A stretch of DNA of 64,000 bases, taken from NCBI RefSeq assembly GCF_003591175.1, contig NZ_QYYG01000005.1, positions 240,678 through 304,677 on the forward strand, in the 5' to 3' direction. The stretch comes from Serratia inhibens. Lineage in GTDB: Bacteria; Pseudomonadota; Gammaproteobacteria; Enterobacterales; Enterobacteriaceae. The notes beneath the pieces were generated by a model. The model did not search any database. It had not been told where the DNA came from and worked only from the letters and a program-made list of their open reading frames with translations. A program made the position numbers and the translations under genes. Shown here in pieces: positions 55,272-64,000 of the stretch. Every line of letters starts with the position of its first letter. Positions within the stretch are counted from its first letter, which is position 1.

Positions 55272-56678
55272 ATGAGTGTTACCGCCAAAATTGCGTCGGC
55301 TGAGAAAAGCCAGACGAATGCCGGTATGACTTTTTTCGTCTGTTTTCTGGCCGCGCTAGCCGGGCTGTTGTTTGGCCTGGATATCGGCGTGATTGCGGGC
55401 GCTTTGCCGTTTATTGCCGGCTCTTTTCACATCACCAGTTCCCAACAGGAGTGGGTGGTCAGCTCGATGATGTTCGGCGCGGCGGTCGGCGCCGTGGGCA
55501 GCGGTTGGATGAATTTCCGCATCGGGCGCAAATACAGCCTGATGATCGGCGCGATCCTGTTCGTGGCAGGGTCGTTGTGTTCCGCAGCGGCACCCAATGT
55601 GGACATATTGATACTCTCGCGCATTCTGCTGGGGCTGGCGGTGGGCATCGCTTCCTATACCGCGCCGATTTACCTGTCTGAAATCGCGCCGGAGAAAATT
55701 CGCGGCAGCATGATTTCGATGTATCAATTGATGATCACCATCGGGATTTTGGCCGCCTACCTGTCTGATACCGCGTTCAGTTACACCGGCGCCTGGCGCT
55801 GGATGCTGGGGGTTATCACCATTCCGGCCGGCTTGCTGCTGATTGGCGTGTTCTTCCTGCCGGACAGCCCGCGCTGGCTGGCCTCGCGCAATCGCCATGA
55901 ACAGGCGCGTCAGGTGCTGGAAAAGCTGCGCGACAGCAGCGCCCAGGCACAGCATGAACTAAACGAAATCCGTGAAAGCCTCAAGCTGAAGCAGAGCGGC
56001 TGGGCGCTGTTCAAGGACAATAAAAACTTCCGCCGCGCCGTTTTCCTCGGCATCTTGTTGCAGGTAATGCAGCAGTTTACCGGCATGAACGTCACCATGT
56101 ATTACGCGCCGAAGATTTTTGGCCTGGCGGGTTTTGCCAGTACCGAACAGCAGATGTGGGGAACGGTGATCGTCGGGCTGGTTAACGTGCTGGCGACCTT
56201 TATCGCCATTGGGTTGGTGGATCGCTGGGGCCGCAAACCGACGCTGATCCTCGGTTTTATCGTGATGGCGGTGGGCATGGGGGCGTTGGGAACCATGATG
56301 AGCATCGGCATGAGCTCGCCGGCGACGCAATATTTCGCCGTTATCATGTTGTTGATGTTTATTGTCGGTTTCGCCATGAGCGCCGGCCCGTTGATTTGGG
56401 TACTGTGTTCAGAGATCCAGCCGCTGAAAGGCCGTGATTTTGGCATCACCTGTTCCACCGCCACCAACTGGATCGCCAACATGATCGTCGGCGCGACCTT
56501 CCTGACCATGCTCAATTCGCTGGGCAGCGCCTATACCTTTTGGGTCTACGCGGCGCTCAACGTGGCGTTTATCTTTATTACGCTGGCGTTGATCCCGGAA
56601 ACCAAAAATATCTCTCTGGAACATATCGAACGCAATCTGATGGCCGGCAAGCCATTACGCAAAATCGGTACGCGCTAG
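55272..56678 (+). CDS. galP: Galactose:proton symporter GalP
   Basis: GalP is a sugar-porter MFS permease importing galactose and glucose. The 468 residues have the same length as E. coli GalP and extensive identity, including PETK near the C terminus, RxGRR-type motif ([12 protein letters not shown]), SPRWLAS, the QQFTGMN helix-7 motif and DRWGRKPTL. About twelve membrane helices are predicted. ATG 55272 follows TGGAGG. Upstream GalR and CRP sites fit control by galactose and carbon status. Confidence 0.96.
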   Translation: MSVTAKIASAEKSQTNAGMTFFVCFLAALAGLLFGLDIGVIAGALPFIAGSFHITSSQQEWVVSSMMFGAAVGAVGSGWMNFRIGRKYSLMIGAILFVAGSLCSAAAPNVDILILSRILLGLAVGIASYTAPIYLSEIAPEKIRGSMISMYQLMITIGILAAYLSDTAFSYTGAWRWMLGVITIPAGLLLIGVFFLPDSPRWLASRNRHEQARQVLEKLRDSSAQAQHELNEIRESLKLKQSGWALFKDNKNFRRAVFLGILLQVMQQFTGMNVTMYYAPKIFGLAGFASTEQQMWGTVIVGLVNVLATFIAIGLVDRWGRKPTLILGFIVMAVGMGALGTMMSIGMSSPATQYFAVIMLLMFIVGFAMSAGPLIWVLCSEIQPLKGRDFGITCSTATNWIANMIVGATFLTMLNSLGSAYTFWVYAALNVAFIFITLALIPETKNISLEHIERNLMAGKPLRKIGTR

Positions 56679-56751
56679 TCTGCTGGCTGCGCGCATGAAA
56701 CAGGCTTATGCGTCGGGTGCTAGCGCCCGATGCTGATGAAAGGGGAGCATG

Positions 56752-57768
56752 ATGGCGATTTTAGTGACCGGCGGTGCCGGATACATAGGTTCACATACGG
56801 TACTGGCGCTGCTGGAGCGCGGTGAAGAGGTGGTGGTGTTGGATAATTTGATCAACGCCTCCGAAGAGTCCTTGCGCCGTGCAGAGCAACTGACCGGTAA
56901 AGCGGCGGTGTTCTACCAAGGGGATGTGCGGGACGCGGCGTGTCTGAGCCGGATCTTCGGCGAGCACAAGATCGCTTCGGTGATCCATTTCGCCGGCCTG
57001 AAAGCGGTGGGAGAATCCACCCGCAAACCGCTGGAGTACTACCAGAACAACGTAGCGGGCACGTTGGTATTGCTGGAAGCCATGCGCGACGCCGGGGTTC
57101 ATCAGTTTATCTTCAGCTCTTCGGCGACAGTGTATGGTGAAGATGCGCCGGTGCCTTACCGGGAAGATATGCCAATCGGCGGCACGACCAGCCCTTACGG
57201 CACCTCCAAGTGGATGGTGGAGCAGATCCTGCAGGATTTCGCCAAGGCCGAGCCGGCCTTTTCCATTGTTTCTCTGCGCTACTTCAACCCGGTAGGCGCC
57301 CATGAGTCAGGATTGATGGGGGAAGACCCCAGCGGGATCCCGAATAACCTGTTGCCTTATATTGCTCAGGTGGCCGTCGGTAAGCGGGAGCACCTGAGTA
57401 TATTCGGCGGTGATTATCCCACCAAAGACGGAACCGGCGTGCGCGATTATATTCACGTGATGGATCTGGCGCAGGGCCACCTGGCAGCGATGGATCACCT
57501 AAAGCAGATCGCCGGTTTTAAAGCTTATAACCTGGGATCCGGGGTAGGGCATTCGGTGCTGGAGATGGTGCATGCGTTTGAAAAAGCCGCCGGCGTTGCC
57601 GTGCCGTATCAGATCTTACCGCGCCGTGCCGGGGATTTGCCCGCTTTCTGGGCCGATGTCAGTTTGGCTAAACAGGAGCTGGGCTGGGAAGTGCAGCGTG
57701 GGATCGATGCGATGATGCGCGATACCTGGAACTGGCAAAGCAAAAATCCGCAAGGCTATCGGCGCTAA
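56752..57768 (+). CDS. galE: UDP-glucose 4-epimerase
   Basis: GalE interconverts UDP-glucose and UDP-galactose in the Leloir pathway and for surface sugars. I prefer the second of two adjacent ATG codons (56752, [18 protein letters not shown]) because AGGGGAG is spaced 5 nt from it. The 338 residues have [16 protein letters not shown] with the catalytic Ser, and YGTSK with the catalytic Tyr. It follows galP after some 70 nt. In E. coli galE heads galETKM, so pairing with galP is a different arrangement. Confidence 0.95.
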   Translation: MAILVTGGAGYIGSHTVLALLERGEEVVVLDNLINASEESLRRAEQLTGKAAVFYQGDVRDAACLSRIFGEHKIASVIHFAGLKAVGESTRKPLEYYQNNVAGTLVLLEAMRDAGVHQFIFSSSATVYGEDAPVPYREDMPIGGTTSPYGTSKWMVEQILQDFAKAEPAFSIVSLRYFNPVGAHESGLMGEDPSGIPNNLLPYIAQVAVGKREHLSIFGGDYPTKDGTGVRDYIHVMDLAQGHLAAMDHLKQIAGFKAYNLGSGVGHSVLEMVHAFEKAAGVAVPYQILPRRAGDLPAFWADVSLAKQELGWEVQRGIDAMMRDTWNWQSKNPQGYRR

Positions 57769-57781
57769 GGCTCCCTAAGCA

Positions 57782-57900
57782 ACAGAAAAAGGGTTCAGTT
57801 ATCGGTGAACTGAACCCTCTGTTTTAGTGCGGCGTAAACCCCTGGAGCCGCTTTTTTACGCCCCTATCCGGTCGCTTTGGTATTCGGGCTTCAGACAGTG
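57782..57900. repeat. Imperfect duplicate of the purK 3' end and its terminator (copy 1)
   Basis: This 119-bp stretch aligns throughout with 59021-59140. It holds a terminator stem (AGGGTTCAGTT / AACTGAACCCT), then GCGGCGTAAA, then a degraded copy of the purK 3' end. In the purK frame the remnant reads EYQSDRIGA and a stop, against [14 protein letters not shown] in the real gene. The two copies bracket the methyltransferase gene. Confidence 0.85.
57790..57824 (+). terminator. Terminator of galE
   Basis: A perfect 11-bp stem (AGGGTTCAGTT / AACTGAACCCT) is followed by CTGTTTTA, about 21 nt after the galE stop. Confidence 0.87.
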
Positions 57901-58111
57901 TTCTTCCCTGACGGGAATTAATTGATCGCGGAGATGTTTGAAATACGGACAGACATGCAGTTGACGTAATGGGATTTTTTTCCCACTTCCATTTCCATGA
58001 ATTATTACTTTTTATTAATGTATTTTTATTATTGGTTTTTGATGGTTTGCAACTTTTTCATAATACCTGCTACCTTTATTAAATAATAATTAACGCAATG
58101 GGTAAGTTATT
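57901..58111. other. AT-rich upstream region of the methyltransferase gene
   Basis: The second part (about 57990-58111) is strongly AT-rich, unlike the flanking core genes. No coding region is seen. It probably holds the promoter of the next gene. Confidence 0.5.
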
Positions 58112-58885
58112 ATGAATAACACTCAGTCTAGCTATGCTCGTGCAATTGATTTTCATCCATCAGAACCCGAACGTCTAAAGTTTCTTGCGCAATCAATAGA
58201 CCCATACAGCTATAAAATCCTTGAAAAAATACCCGTTGATAAAAATTGGCGTTGTCTGGATATTGGTACAGGTTCAGGGAGTTTTGCTGAGAAGTTATCC
58301 AGGTGTTGTCCTGAGGGGGAGGTTATAGGAACGGACCTGGATCTAACAAATTTGCCGGAGGGATATTCATTTCGCGCGATAGAACATAACGTCATTACGG
58401 ATACCTTTGAACCGGAAAGTTTCGACTTAATTCATGCCCGATGGTTATTGTGTCATCTCAATGAGCGCGAACAAGTCTTGCCCAAGATAGTCTCTTGGCT
58501 AAAACCCAATGGATGGATATTTATTGAAGAAGCCCATCCCTTTCCCATTGAGTCTTCTCAAAATCATCAGTATCGGCAGGTTGCTATGGGGGTTTGGGAG
58601 GTTGTCGCCAACGCCATCGGGACCAGTGCCGACTGGGGGCGTTCTCTTCCCGCGCCGTTGACGGCTCTGGGGATGCGGAATGTCCGTATCGATCTTTGCA
58701 CACCCACGGTTGGCGATACGGCGATGGGAAGATTTATGGCCGCGACCATTCGCCTTTTTGCTAAAGATATCTCTGCAATTAAAAATAACAGCCTCAATGA
58801 AATAGAAGAAATCGCCAAACGTGTCGAGTCGGCAGGGTTTTATGATTTTGGTTATGCCAATATTTCGGCTTGGGGCCAACGGTAA
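58112..58885 (+). CDS. Class I SAM-dependent methyltransferase of unknown substrate
   Basis: The 257-residue cytosolic protein has motif I DIGTGSGSFAEKL (about 50-62), an acidic motif II (GTDLDL), the later HARWLLCHLNE and WLKPNGWIFIEEAHP strands, and lacks a signal peptide. This is a class I Rossmann methyltransferase fold, of the kind found in many small-molecule and natural-product enzymes. The substrate cannot be read from sequence. GC is lower than in galE and purK, and the gene is bracketed by duplicated terminator-purK sequence, so it looks acquired. Confidence 0.85.
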   Translation: MNNTQSSYARAIDFHPSEPERLKFLAQSIDPYSYKILEKIPVDKNWRCLDIGTGSGSFAEKLSRCCPEGEVIGTDLDLTNLPEGYSFRAIEHNVITDTFEPESFDLIHARWLLCHLNEREQVLPKIVSWLKPNGWIFIEEAHPFPIESSQNHQYRQVAMGVWEVVANAIGTSADWGRSLPAPLTALGMRNVRIDLCTPTVGDTAMGRFMAATIRLFAKDISAIKNNSLNEIEEIAKRVESAGFYDFGYANISAWGQR

Positions 58886-59020
58886 TTTGTCTCCTCCGTT
58901 ATTATTACCTGTGGTGATTAATGTGATTGTATTTTCATAGAGGGAATTAACTGTATTCAGACGAGTTTTTATCACGTGATTTGTGAACTGTCTGAATATA
59001 AGAGCAACAGGGATGGCACC

Positions 59021-59140
59021 ACAGAAAAAGGGTTCAGTTATCGGTGTGAACTGAACCCTTTATTTTGCGCGGCGTAAAACCTTAAGCCAGCTTTTGCCCT
59101 GCCCAGGCCAGGCCGCTCTGGTATTCGGCCGGCAACAGCG
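59021..59140. repeat. purK 3' end and terminator, copy 2 of the duplication
   Basis: This is the resident copy: a terminator stem (AAGGGTTCAGTT / AACTGAACCCTT, 59028-59060) and the last 59 bases of purK. It serves as the purK terminator on the minus strand (TTTTTC tail) and can also stop the methyltransferase transcript. It aligns with 57782-57900. Confidence 0.85.
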
Positions 59141-60149
59141 GCGCCAGTGCCTGCAACGCCTGTTGCAGCACGGCGGCGCTCGGGTCGTTCAGGTTGAGAT
59201 GGCCGACCTTGCGGCCTTCGCGCACTTCTTTCTCATACCAGTGCAAATGCACCAACGGCAGCGCCAGCCACTGTTGATTCACGGCGGTGCCGATCAGATT
59301 GACCATCACCGACGGCGTGCTTACCACAGGTTTTGGCAGCGGCAGGGCGAGAATGGCGCGCAGGTGCAGTTCGAACTGGCTGATGGAAGCGCCGTTTTGC
59401 GTCCAGTGGCCGCTGTTGTGCACCCGTGGTGCCAGCTCGTTAATCAGCAGGCTGTCGCCAACGATAAAGCATTCCATCGCCATCACGCCGACGTAGTTCA
59501 GCTCGTCGAGGATCGCCGCCAGCATCTGCTCAGCTTGCCGTTGCAGGGCGGGGTCAGGCTGCGGCAGCGCCACGCTGGTGCGCAGAATGCCTTCTTCATG
59601 CAGGTTATGGGTCAGCGGATAGAACACCGACTTGCCGTCGTGCCCGCGTGCGCCCACCAGCGAAACCTCGCCGGAGAAGTTAATCCCCTGCTCGACGATG
59701 CACTCGCCGTAGGCATCAGCCGGCAGTTCCGCTTCCTGGCCCGGGCGCAAGCGCCATTGGCCGCGGCCGTCGTAACCGCCAACGCGACGTTTGACGATCG
59801 CCAGTTCGCCGAGGGTGGCGAACACCTGCGGCCACTCGGCGGCATCGGCCAGCAATTGCCACGGCGCGGTGGCCAGCCCGAGCTGATCGAGCAGCTGTTT
59901 TTGCGTCAGGCGGTCCGCCAGACGGGGGAAAATATCGCGATTGACGAAGCTGTTGTGGGTCGCCAGTTCACGCGTCAGCGCGGTTTCCGGCCAGCGTTCG
60001 ATTTCGGCGGTGATCACGCTGTTTTGATAGGGCACTGCTTCCGGCTCGGCGTCGATGCCGACCGGGTAAACGGCGATGCCCAGCGGTTCACCGGCCTGGC
60101 GCAGCATGCGGCCCAGTTGGCCGTTGCCCAGTACGCAAACCGGCTTCAT
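59082..60149 (-). CDS. purK: 5-(carboxyamino)imidazole ribonucleotide synthetase PurK
   Basis: PurK makes N5-CAIR from AIR, bicarbonate and ATP in purine synthesis. The 355-residue ATP-grasp protein starts [19 protein letters not shown] and has the ATP-grasp stretches [27 protein letters not shown] and [13 protein letters not shown]. It overlaps purE by four bases (ATGA), one operon. Its 3' end is partly duplicated at 57840-57900. Confidence 0.97.
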   Translation of the reverse strand: MKPVCVLGNGQLGRMLRQAGEPLGIAVYPVGIDAEPEAVPYQNSVITAEIERWPETALTRELATHNSFVNRDIFPRLADRLTQKQLLDQLGLATAPWQLLADAAEWPQVFATLGELAIVKRRVGGYDGRGQWRLRPGQEAELPADAYGECIVEQGINFSGEVSLVGARGHDGKSVFYPLTHNLHEEGILRTSVALPQPDPALQRQAEQMLAAILDELNYVGVMAMECFIVGDSLLINELAPRVHNSGHWTQNGASISQFELHLRAILALPLPKPVVSTPSVMVNLIGTAVNQQWLALPLVHLHWYEKEVREGRKVGHLNLNDPSAAVLQQALQALAPLLPAEYQSGLAWAGQKLA

Positions 60150-60670
60150 GCTTCCTCCCGCGGATCCGGGTTGTTCAGCACCTCTTCGGTCTGCGCCTGG
60201 CGCCAGTCGGCCAGACGTTGTGCCAGCGCGATGTCGTGCAGCGCCAGAATTTGCGCCGCCAGCAGCGCGGCGTTGGCCGCACCGGCTTTGCCGATCGCCA
60301 GGGTGCCGACCGGAATGCCGCGCGGCATTTGCACGATGGAATACAGGCTGTCTACACCGCTCAGCGCGGCGCTTTGTACCGGAACACCCAGCACCGGAAC
60401 CAGCGTTTTCGCCGCCAGCATGCCCGGCAGGTGCGCAGCACCGCCCGCACCGGCAATGATCACGTCAAAGCCATTGGCGCCGGCCTGTTCGGCGAAGCTG
60501 AACAGCTTGTCTGGCGTGCGATGAGCGGAAACGACTTCGACATGGAACGGGACATCGAGTTGGGTCAGGATTTCGGCCGCGAACTGCATGGTGGCCCAGT
60601 CACTTTTCGATCCCATTACAATTGCGATTTTAACCCCAGCGTTGGTGGCTGAAGCGGCGTTGGCTCCCAT
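60146..60670 (-). CDS. purE: N5-carboxyaminoimidazole ribonucleotide mutase PurE
   Basis: PurE converts N5-CAIR to CAIR. I chose 60670 ([20 protein letters not shown]) because AGGAG is 8 nt upstream; the frame is open nine codons further. The 174-residue product has GSKSDW, SAHRTP and the [11 protein letters not shown] catalytic motif. The first gene of purEK, with a PurR box upstream. Confidence 0.97.
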   Translation of the reverse strand: MGANAASATNAGVKIAIVMGSKSDWATMQFAAEILTQLDVPFHVEVVSAHRTPDKLFSFAEQAGANGFDVIIAGAGGAAHLPGMLAAKTLVPVLGVPVQSAALSGVDSLYSIVQMPRGIPVGTLAIGKAGAANAALLAAQILALHDIALAQRLADWRQAQTEEVLNNPDPREEA

Positions 60671-60763
60671 GGGTGTAAGGCTCCTGTAAGTGTACAAACG
60701 ACGGCCGGTTGCCTGCGGCGGGAGGCCGAATGAGGGCGCAGATCATACCATGAGCGCACGGCG

Positions 60764-60779
60764 AGGAAAACGGTTGCGT
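60764..60779. promoter_or_regulatory. PurR operator of purEK
   Basis: On the minus strand ACGCAACCGTTTTCCT matches the PurR consensus ACGCAAACGTTTGCGT at 13 of 16 positions and corresponds to the E. coli purE operator. It lies about 95 nt before the purE start. Confidence 0.85.
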
Positions 60780-60836
60780 CGCCGGTTTTCACCGTCGAAA
60801 ACGCGAATTTTATTACTCGCGTGGCAAGTCAGGGGG

Positions 60837-61559
60837 TTAGAAAGGGAATTGGATCAGTTCGACGGCGTCGGCGCTGACTTTGATCATCGAACCTTCAGTG
60901 TGCCAGGCGCCCAGCACCACGCGGTGGGCCTTGCCGTTGCTCAGTTCCAGCTCATGCACCGCCGGGCGGTGGGTATGGCCGTGGATCATCCAGTGCAGGT
61001 TATGGCTCAGCATCGTCTGCTCAACCGCCTGCGGGTTGACGTCCATAATGGCTTGCGATTTGCCCTGATTGCTCTGCCGGCTGCGCGTGCGCATCCTGGC
61101 GGCGATCTTCAGGCGCCAGCGCAGTGGCATGGCCAAAAACAGCTTCTGGATTAACGGATTGTGCACCTTGCGGCGGAACCGCTGGTAGGCCTGATCGTCG
61201 GTACACAGCGTGTCGCCATGCAGGATCAGGATTTTGCGGCCGTACAGCTCCAGCACTTTCTCTTCCGGCAGCAGCTGCATGCCGCTGGCGCGGGCAAAGC
61301 GCTTGCCAAGCAGGAAATCGCGGTTGCCGTGGACAAAGTAGCAGGGCACGCCGGCTTGTTGCAGTGTCTTCAGCGCGGCGGCAATCTCCGCGTGCAGCGG
61401 CTCGGGATCGTCATCGCCGATCCAGGCTTCGAACAGATCGCCAAGAATGTACAGCGCTTCGGCGTGGATCGCATCGTGCCGCAAAAAACGCAGAAAACCG
61501 GCAGTGATTGCCGGTTCCTGTGCGCATAAGTGCAGATCCGCGATGAACAGCGTGTTCAT
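60837..61559 (-). CDS. lpxH: UDP-2,3-diacylglucosamine diphosphatase LpxH
   Basis: LpxH makes lipid X from UDP-2,3-diacylglucosamine in lipid A synthesis. The 240-residue calcineurin-like phosphoesterase carries the metal motifs [28 protein letters not shown] and HGHTHRP. It is peripheral to the inner membrane. It starts 10 nt after the ppiB stop, so ppiB-lpxH form one unit. Confidence 0.97.
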   Translation of the reverse strand: MNTLFIADLHLCAQEPAITAGFLRFLRHDAIHAEALYILGDLFEAWIGDDDPEPLHAEIAAALKTLQQAGVPCYFVHGNRDFLLGKRFARASGMQLLPEEKVLELYGRKILILHGDTLCTDDQAYQRFRRKVHNPLIQKLFLAMPLRWRLKIAARMRTRSRQSNQGKSQAIMDVNPQAVEQTMLSHNLHWMIHGHTHRPAVHELELSNGKAHRVVLGAWHTEGSMIKVSADAVELIQFPF

Positions 61560-61569
61560 GCAGCCGCGA

Positions 61570-62064
61570 TTACTCGCCGACGGTAACGCTGGTGACGATC
61601 ACGTCTTCTACCGGAACGTCCTGGTGCATGCCGCTGCGGCCAGTTTTCACGGCTTTGATCTTGTTGACCACGTCCATGCCTTCAACCACTTCGGCAAATA
61701 CGCAGTAACCCCAGCCTTGCGCGTTCTCGGCGCGGAAGTTCAGGAAGTCGTTGTCAGCCACGTTGATGAAGAACTGAGCGGTAGCGGAGTGCGGATCGTT
61801 GGTACGCGCCATCGCCAGGGTGCCTACGGTGTTTTTCAGACCGTTGTTGGCTTCGTTCTTGATGGTCGCTTTGGTGTCTTTCTGGTTCATGCCTGGCTCA
61901 AAACCGCCGCCCTGAATCATGAAACCATTGATAACACGGTGGAAGATAGTGTTGTCGTAGAAACCTGCACGGCAGTAATTCAGGAAGTTTTCAACGGTAA
62001 CCGGCGCTTTGTCAGCAAAGGTGTTGATAACGATGTCGCCGTGATTAGTGTGGAAAGTAACCAT
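61570..62064 (-). CDS. ppiB: Peptidyl-prolyl cis-trans isomerase B (cytosolic cyclophilin)
   Basis: PpiB speeds proline isomerisation during folding in the cytosol. The 164-residue cyclophilin starts [20 protein letters not shown] and has the core [15 protein letters not shown] and [21 protein letters not shown]. No signal peptide, unlike PpiA. It is the first gene of ppiB-lpxH. Confidence 0.97.
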   Translation of the reverse strand: MVTFHTNHGDIVINTFADKAPVTVENFLNYCRAGFYDNTIFHRVINGFMIQGGGFEPGMNQKDTKATIKNEANNGLKNTVGTLAMARTNDPHSATAQFFINVADNDFLNFRAENAQGWGYCVFAEVVEGMDVVNKIKAVKTGRSGMHQDVPVEDVIVTSVTVGE

Positions 62065-62395
62065 AGTTTTAGTCCTAACAAGATGAAGTGAGACGTCACG
62101 TAGAGCGAGTGAACATTCAGACCGACCTTATAACATATCTCCTTTAACGAGTCAGCAGCGGCTAAACCGCGCAGGCTCAGTGGTAAAACGGGTGTTGTTA
62201 TATTATAACAAAGGCGACGGGCATTAATTTATACCTCTAGCTTGCAAGATGGCGGGGATATCACCGATTTGCGCCACCCGGCGCAGCAAAGCGCGGGCTT
62301 AACCTTGCATTAGATCAGGCTTCGGGTTTCAATACGTTGCTGGATGAACAGCCCAATTATCATTTTTGTTATCACGCACACCACGGAATGTCCCG
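62065..62395. other. Divergent ppiB-cysS intergenic region
   Basis: This 331-base region contains no gene I can support. It holds a perfect Zur-like palindrome (62195-62211). A stretch from 62229 to 62262 (TTATACC then AGCTTGCAAGATGGCGGGGA) resembles the two ends of an internally deleted ERIC element and echoes the one at 25212-25291. A 17-codon frame at 62241 has no other support. Confidence 0.6.
62195..62211. promoter_or_regulatory. Perfect Zur-like palindrome between ppiB and cysS
   Basis: TTGTTATATTATAACAA is a perfect 17-bp palindrome and has the Zur core GTTATA-N-TATAAC seen upstream of the zinc importer and rpmE2. It lies 131 bp before ppiB and 185 bp before cysS. The minus strand contains TATAAT, so it might instead be a -10 element for ppiB. 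Confidence 0.6.
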
Positions 62396-63781
62396 ATGCT
62401 AAAGATTTTTAATACCCTGAGTCGTCAAAAAGAGGAATTCAAACCCATTCATGCCGGTAAAGTGGGCATGTACGTGTGCGGGGTAACCATCTATGACCTG
62501 TGTCATATCGGCCACGGGCGTACCTTTGTCGCTTTCGACGTGGTGGCGCGTTACCTGCGTTATCTCGGCTATTCGCTGAACTATGTGCGCAATGTGACCG
62601 ACGTTGACGACAAAATTATCCGCCGCGCGACAGAAAACGGCGAAAGCTGCGATCAACTGACCGCACGCATGCTGGCGGAGATGCACGCGGACTTCGATTC
62701 GCTGCTGATCGAACGCCCGGATCAAGAGCCGCGAGCCACCCAGCATATCGCCGAGATCATCGAGATCACCCAACGCCTGATCGATCGCGATCACGCCTAT
62801 GTAGCCAGCAATGGCGACGTGATGTTCTCGATTGACAGCGATCCGCAATACGGCCTGCTGTCGCGCCAGGATCTGGATCAGTTGCAGGCCGGCGCGCGCG
62901 TTGAGATTGACGACGTGAAGCGCAACCCGATGGACTTCGTGCTGTGGAAGATGTCCAAACCGGGCGAACCTAGCTGGGAATCGCCGTGGGGCGCGGGCCG
63001 TCCGGGCTGGCACATTGAATGTTCCGCCATGAACTGCAAGCAGCTCGGCACCCATTTCGACATCCACGGCGGCGGTTCGGATCTGATGTTCCCGCATCAC
63101 GAAAACGAGATTGCCCAGTCCAGCTGCGCCCACGACGGCCCGTACGTCAACTACTGGATGCACTCCGGCATGGTGATGATCGACCGCGAGAAGATGTCGA
63201 AATCGCTGGATAACTTCTTCACTATCCGCGACGTGCTCGGCCATTACGATGCCGAGACGGTGCGTTACTTCCTGATGTCCGGCCACTATCGCAGCCAGCT
63301 GAACTACAGCGAAGAGAACCTCAAGCAGGCGCGCACCGCGCTGGAGCGTTTGTACACCGCACTGCGCGGCACCGACGCCAACGCGCAACCGGCCGGCGGC
63401 GAAGCCTTCGAAGCCCGCTTCCGTGAAGCGATGGACGACGATTTCAACACCCCGGAAGCCTACTCGGCGCTGTTCGATCTGGCGCGTGATGTTAACCGCC
63501 TGAAAGGCGAAGACATGGCGGCGGCCAACGGGCTGGCGGCGGAACTGCGCAAGCTGGCGAAGGTGCTGGGCCTGCTGCAACAGGAGCCGGAACAGTTCCT
63601 GCAAAGCGGCGCACAGGCTGACGACGGTGAAGTGGCGGAGATCGAGGCGTTAATCAAACAGCGTAACGACGCGCGTAAAGCCAAAGACTGGGCGTTGGCG
63701 GATGCCGCTCGCGATCGGTTGAACGAGATGAATATCGTGCTGGAAGACGGCCCGCAGGGGACCACCTGGCGCCGTAAGTAA
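62396..63781 (+). CDS. cysS: Cysteinyl-tRNA synthetase
   Basis: CysS charges tRNA(Cys). The 461-residue class I synthetase starts at ATG 62396 ([15 protein letters not shown]), matching E. coli in sequence and length; the frame extends ten codons upstream without family support. HIGH box HIGH is in [14 protein letters not shown] in [10 protein letters not shown], and zinc ligands are Cys28, Cys209 and the His/Glu of HHENE near 234-238. It ends close to an insertion sequence. Confidence 0.98.
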   Translation: MLKIFNTLSRQKEEFKPIHAGKVGMYVCGVTIYDLCHIGHGRTFVAFDVVARYLRYLGYSLNYVRNVTDVDDKIIRRATENGESCDQLTARMLAEMHADFDSLLIERPDQEPRATQHIAEIIEITQRLIDRDHAYVASNGDVMFSIDSDPQYGLLSRQDLDQLQAGARVEIDDVKRNPMDFVLWKMSKPGEPSWESPWGAGRPGWHIECSAMNCKQLGTHFDIHGGGSDLMFPHHENEIAQSSCAHDGPYVNYWMHSGMVMIDREKMSKSLDNFFTIRDVLGHYDAETVRYFLMSGHYRSQLNYSEENLKQARTALERLYTALRGTDANAQPAGGEAFEARFREAMDDDFNTPEAYSALFDLARDVNRLKGEDMAAANGLAAELRKLAKVLGLLQQEPEQFLQSGAQADDGEVAEIEALIKQRNDARKAKDWALADAARDRLNEMNIVLEDGPQGTTWRRK

Positions 63782-63797
63782 CAGACGCAGGCCGTGA

Positions 63798-64000
63798 CTA
63801 GTCCTGGCATAGGTTGACACTTTTATGCCTGTAAAACGCCTGATGCACTGCATCGGGCGTTTTGTATTTTAGTGACTGGTGAGGCCGCTCTCTGTTGTAA
63901 ATTTCTATCGATTCCCTCACCATCTTTCTTGCCTGCTCCAGATCTGCCGGGCGTGATAGCAAAAACTCCGTCTTCAGTATCCCGTTCACCCTTTCCGCCA
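63798..64000 (-). mobile_element. IS3-family transposase C terminus, cut by the window edge
   Basis: The minus-strand frame enters from the right edge and encodes the end of an IS3-family OrfB integrase: AERVNGILKTEFLL followed by IYNRERPHQSLKYKTPDAVH, the last part of the DDE domain with its catalytic Glu (ERVNG region). The stop lies 17 nt after the cysS stop. The insertion-sequence end is probably within about 63798-63830, but I cannot define the terminal repeat without the other end. Confidence 0.88.

Noticed and set aside
59094..60524. 476-codon plus-strand open frame across purK and purE
   Set aside because: Shadow of two recognised genes; crosses their overlap and has no start context.
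62241..62294. 17-codon frame downstream of the Zur-like palindrome
   Set aside because: Too short, no ribosome site, and overlaps the ERIC-like remnant.

Overview
This window looks like a chromosomal segment of a Serratia-type enterobacterium (Yersiniaceae, Enterobacterales). From about 10.0 kb to 63.8 kb the gene order follows a classic Escherichia coli block: hha-tomB, acrBAR, mscK, rsmS, priC, ybaN, apt, dnaX, ybaB, recR, htpG, adk, hemH, gsk, ybaL, fsr, ushA, ybaK, chiX, ybaP, copA, cueR, ybbJ-qmcA, cnoX, ybbO, tesA, ybbA-ybbP, purKE, lpxH, ppiB, cysS. The proteins are close to, but clearly not identical with, those of E. coli. ERIC-type repeats and a chitin-targeted LPMO also fit Serratia. 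No rRNA, tRNA, CRISPR array or complete prophage was seen.

Region 1 (1-9.75 kb) is a secretion and chitin locus. It holds the 3' part of a type II secretion operon (gspE partial, then F to M and the prepilin peptidase gspO; no gspN), a convergent pilotin lipoprotein gene (gspS), a GbpA-like secreted LPMO, and a cytochrome b561. The chitin-regulatory small RNA ChiX lies at 40.1 kb.

Region 2 (10.0-14.7 kb) has hha-tomB, an unknown gene, and a zinc-scarcity cluster. The cluster is an ABC metal importer operon that starts with a previously unannotated-looking 49-residue membrane ORF, next to the zinc-free ribosomal protein paralogues L36 (rpmJ2) and L31 (rpmE2). Both transcription units carry the same 13-bp Zur-type palindrome. 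A third, perfect 17-bp Zur-like palindrome sits 50 kb away between ppiB and cysS.

Region 3 (14.7-44.4 kb) is the conserved core: multidrug efflux (acrAB/acrR with AcrR operator and mar box), mechanosensitive channel, DNA replication and repair (dnaX with an intact programmed -1 frameshift site, ybaB, recR, priC), chaperone htpG with a sigma-32 promoter, nucleotide salvage (apt, adk, gsk, ushA), haem synthesis (hemH), and copper efflux (copA with three metal-binding domains, cueR, and the shared operator).

Region 4 (44.4-64 kb) mixes core genes with accessory insertions. The insertions are an orphan phage-tailspike-like beta-helix gene between cueR and ybbJ, cfa where E. coli has ybbL-ybbM, a facing pair of ERIC elements, galP-galE with GalR and CRP sites, a SAM methyltransferase gene bracketed by a 119-bp duplication of a terminator plus the purK 3' end, and an IS3-family transposase running off the right edge just after cysS.
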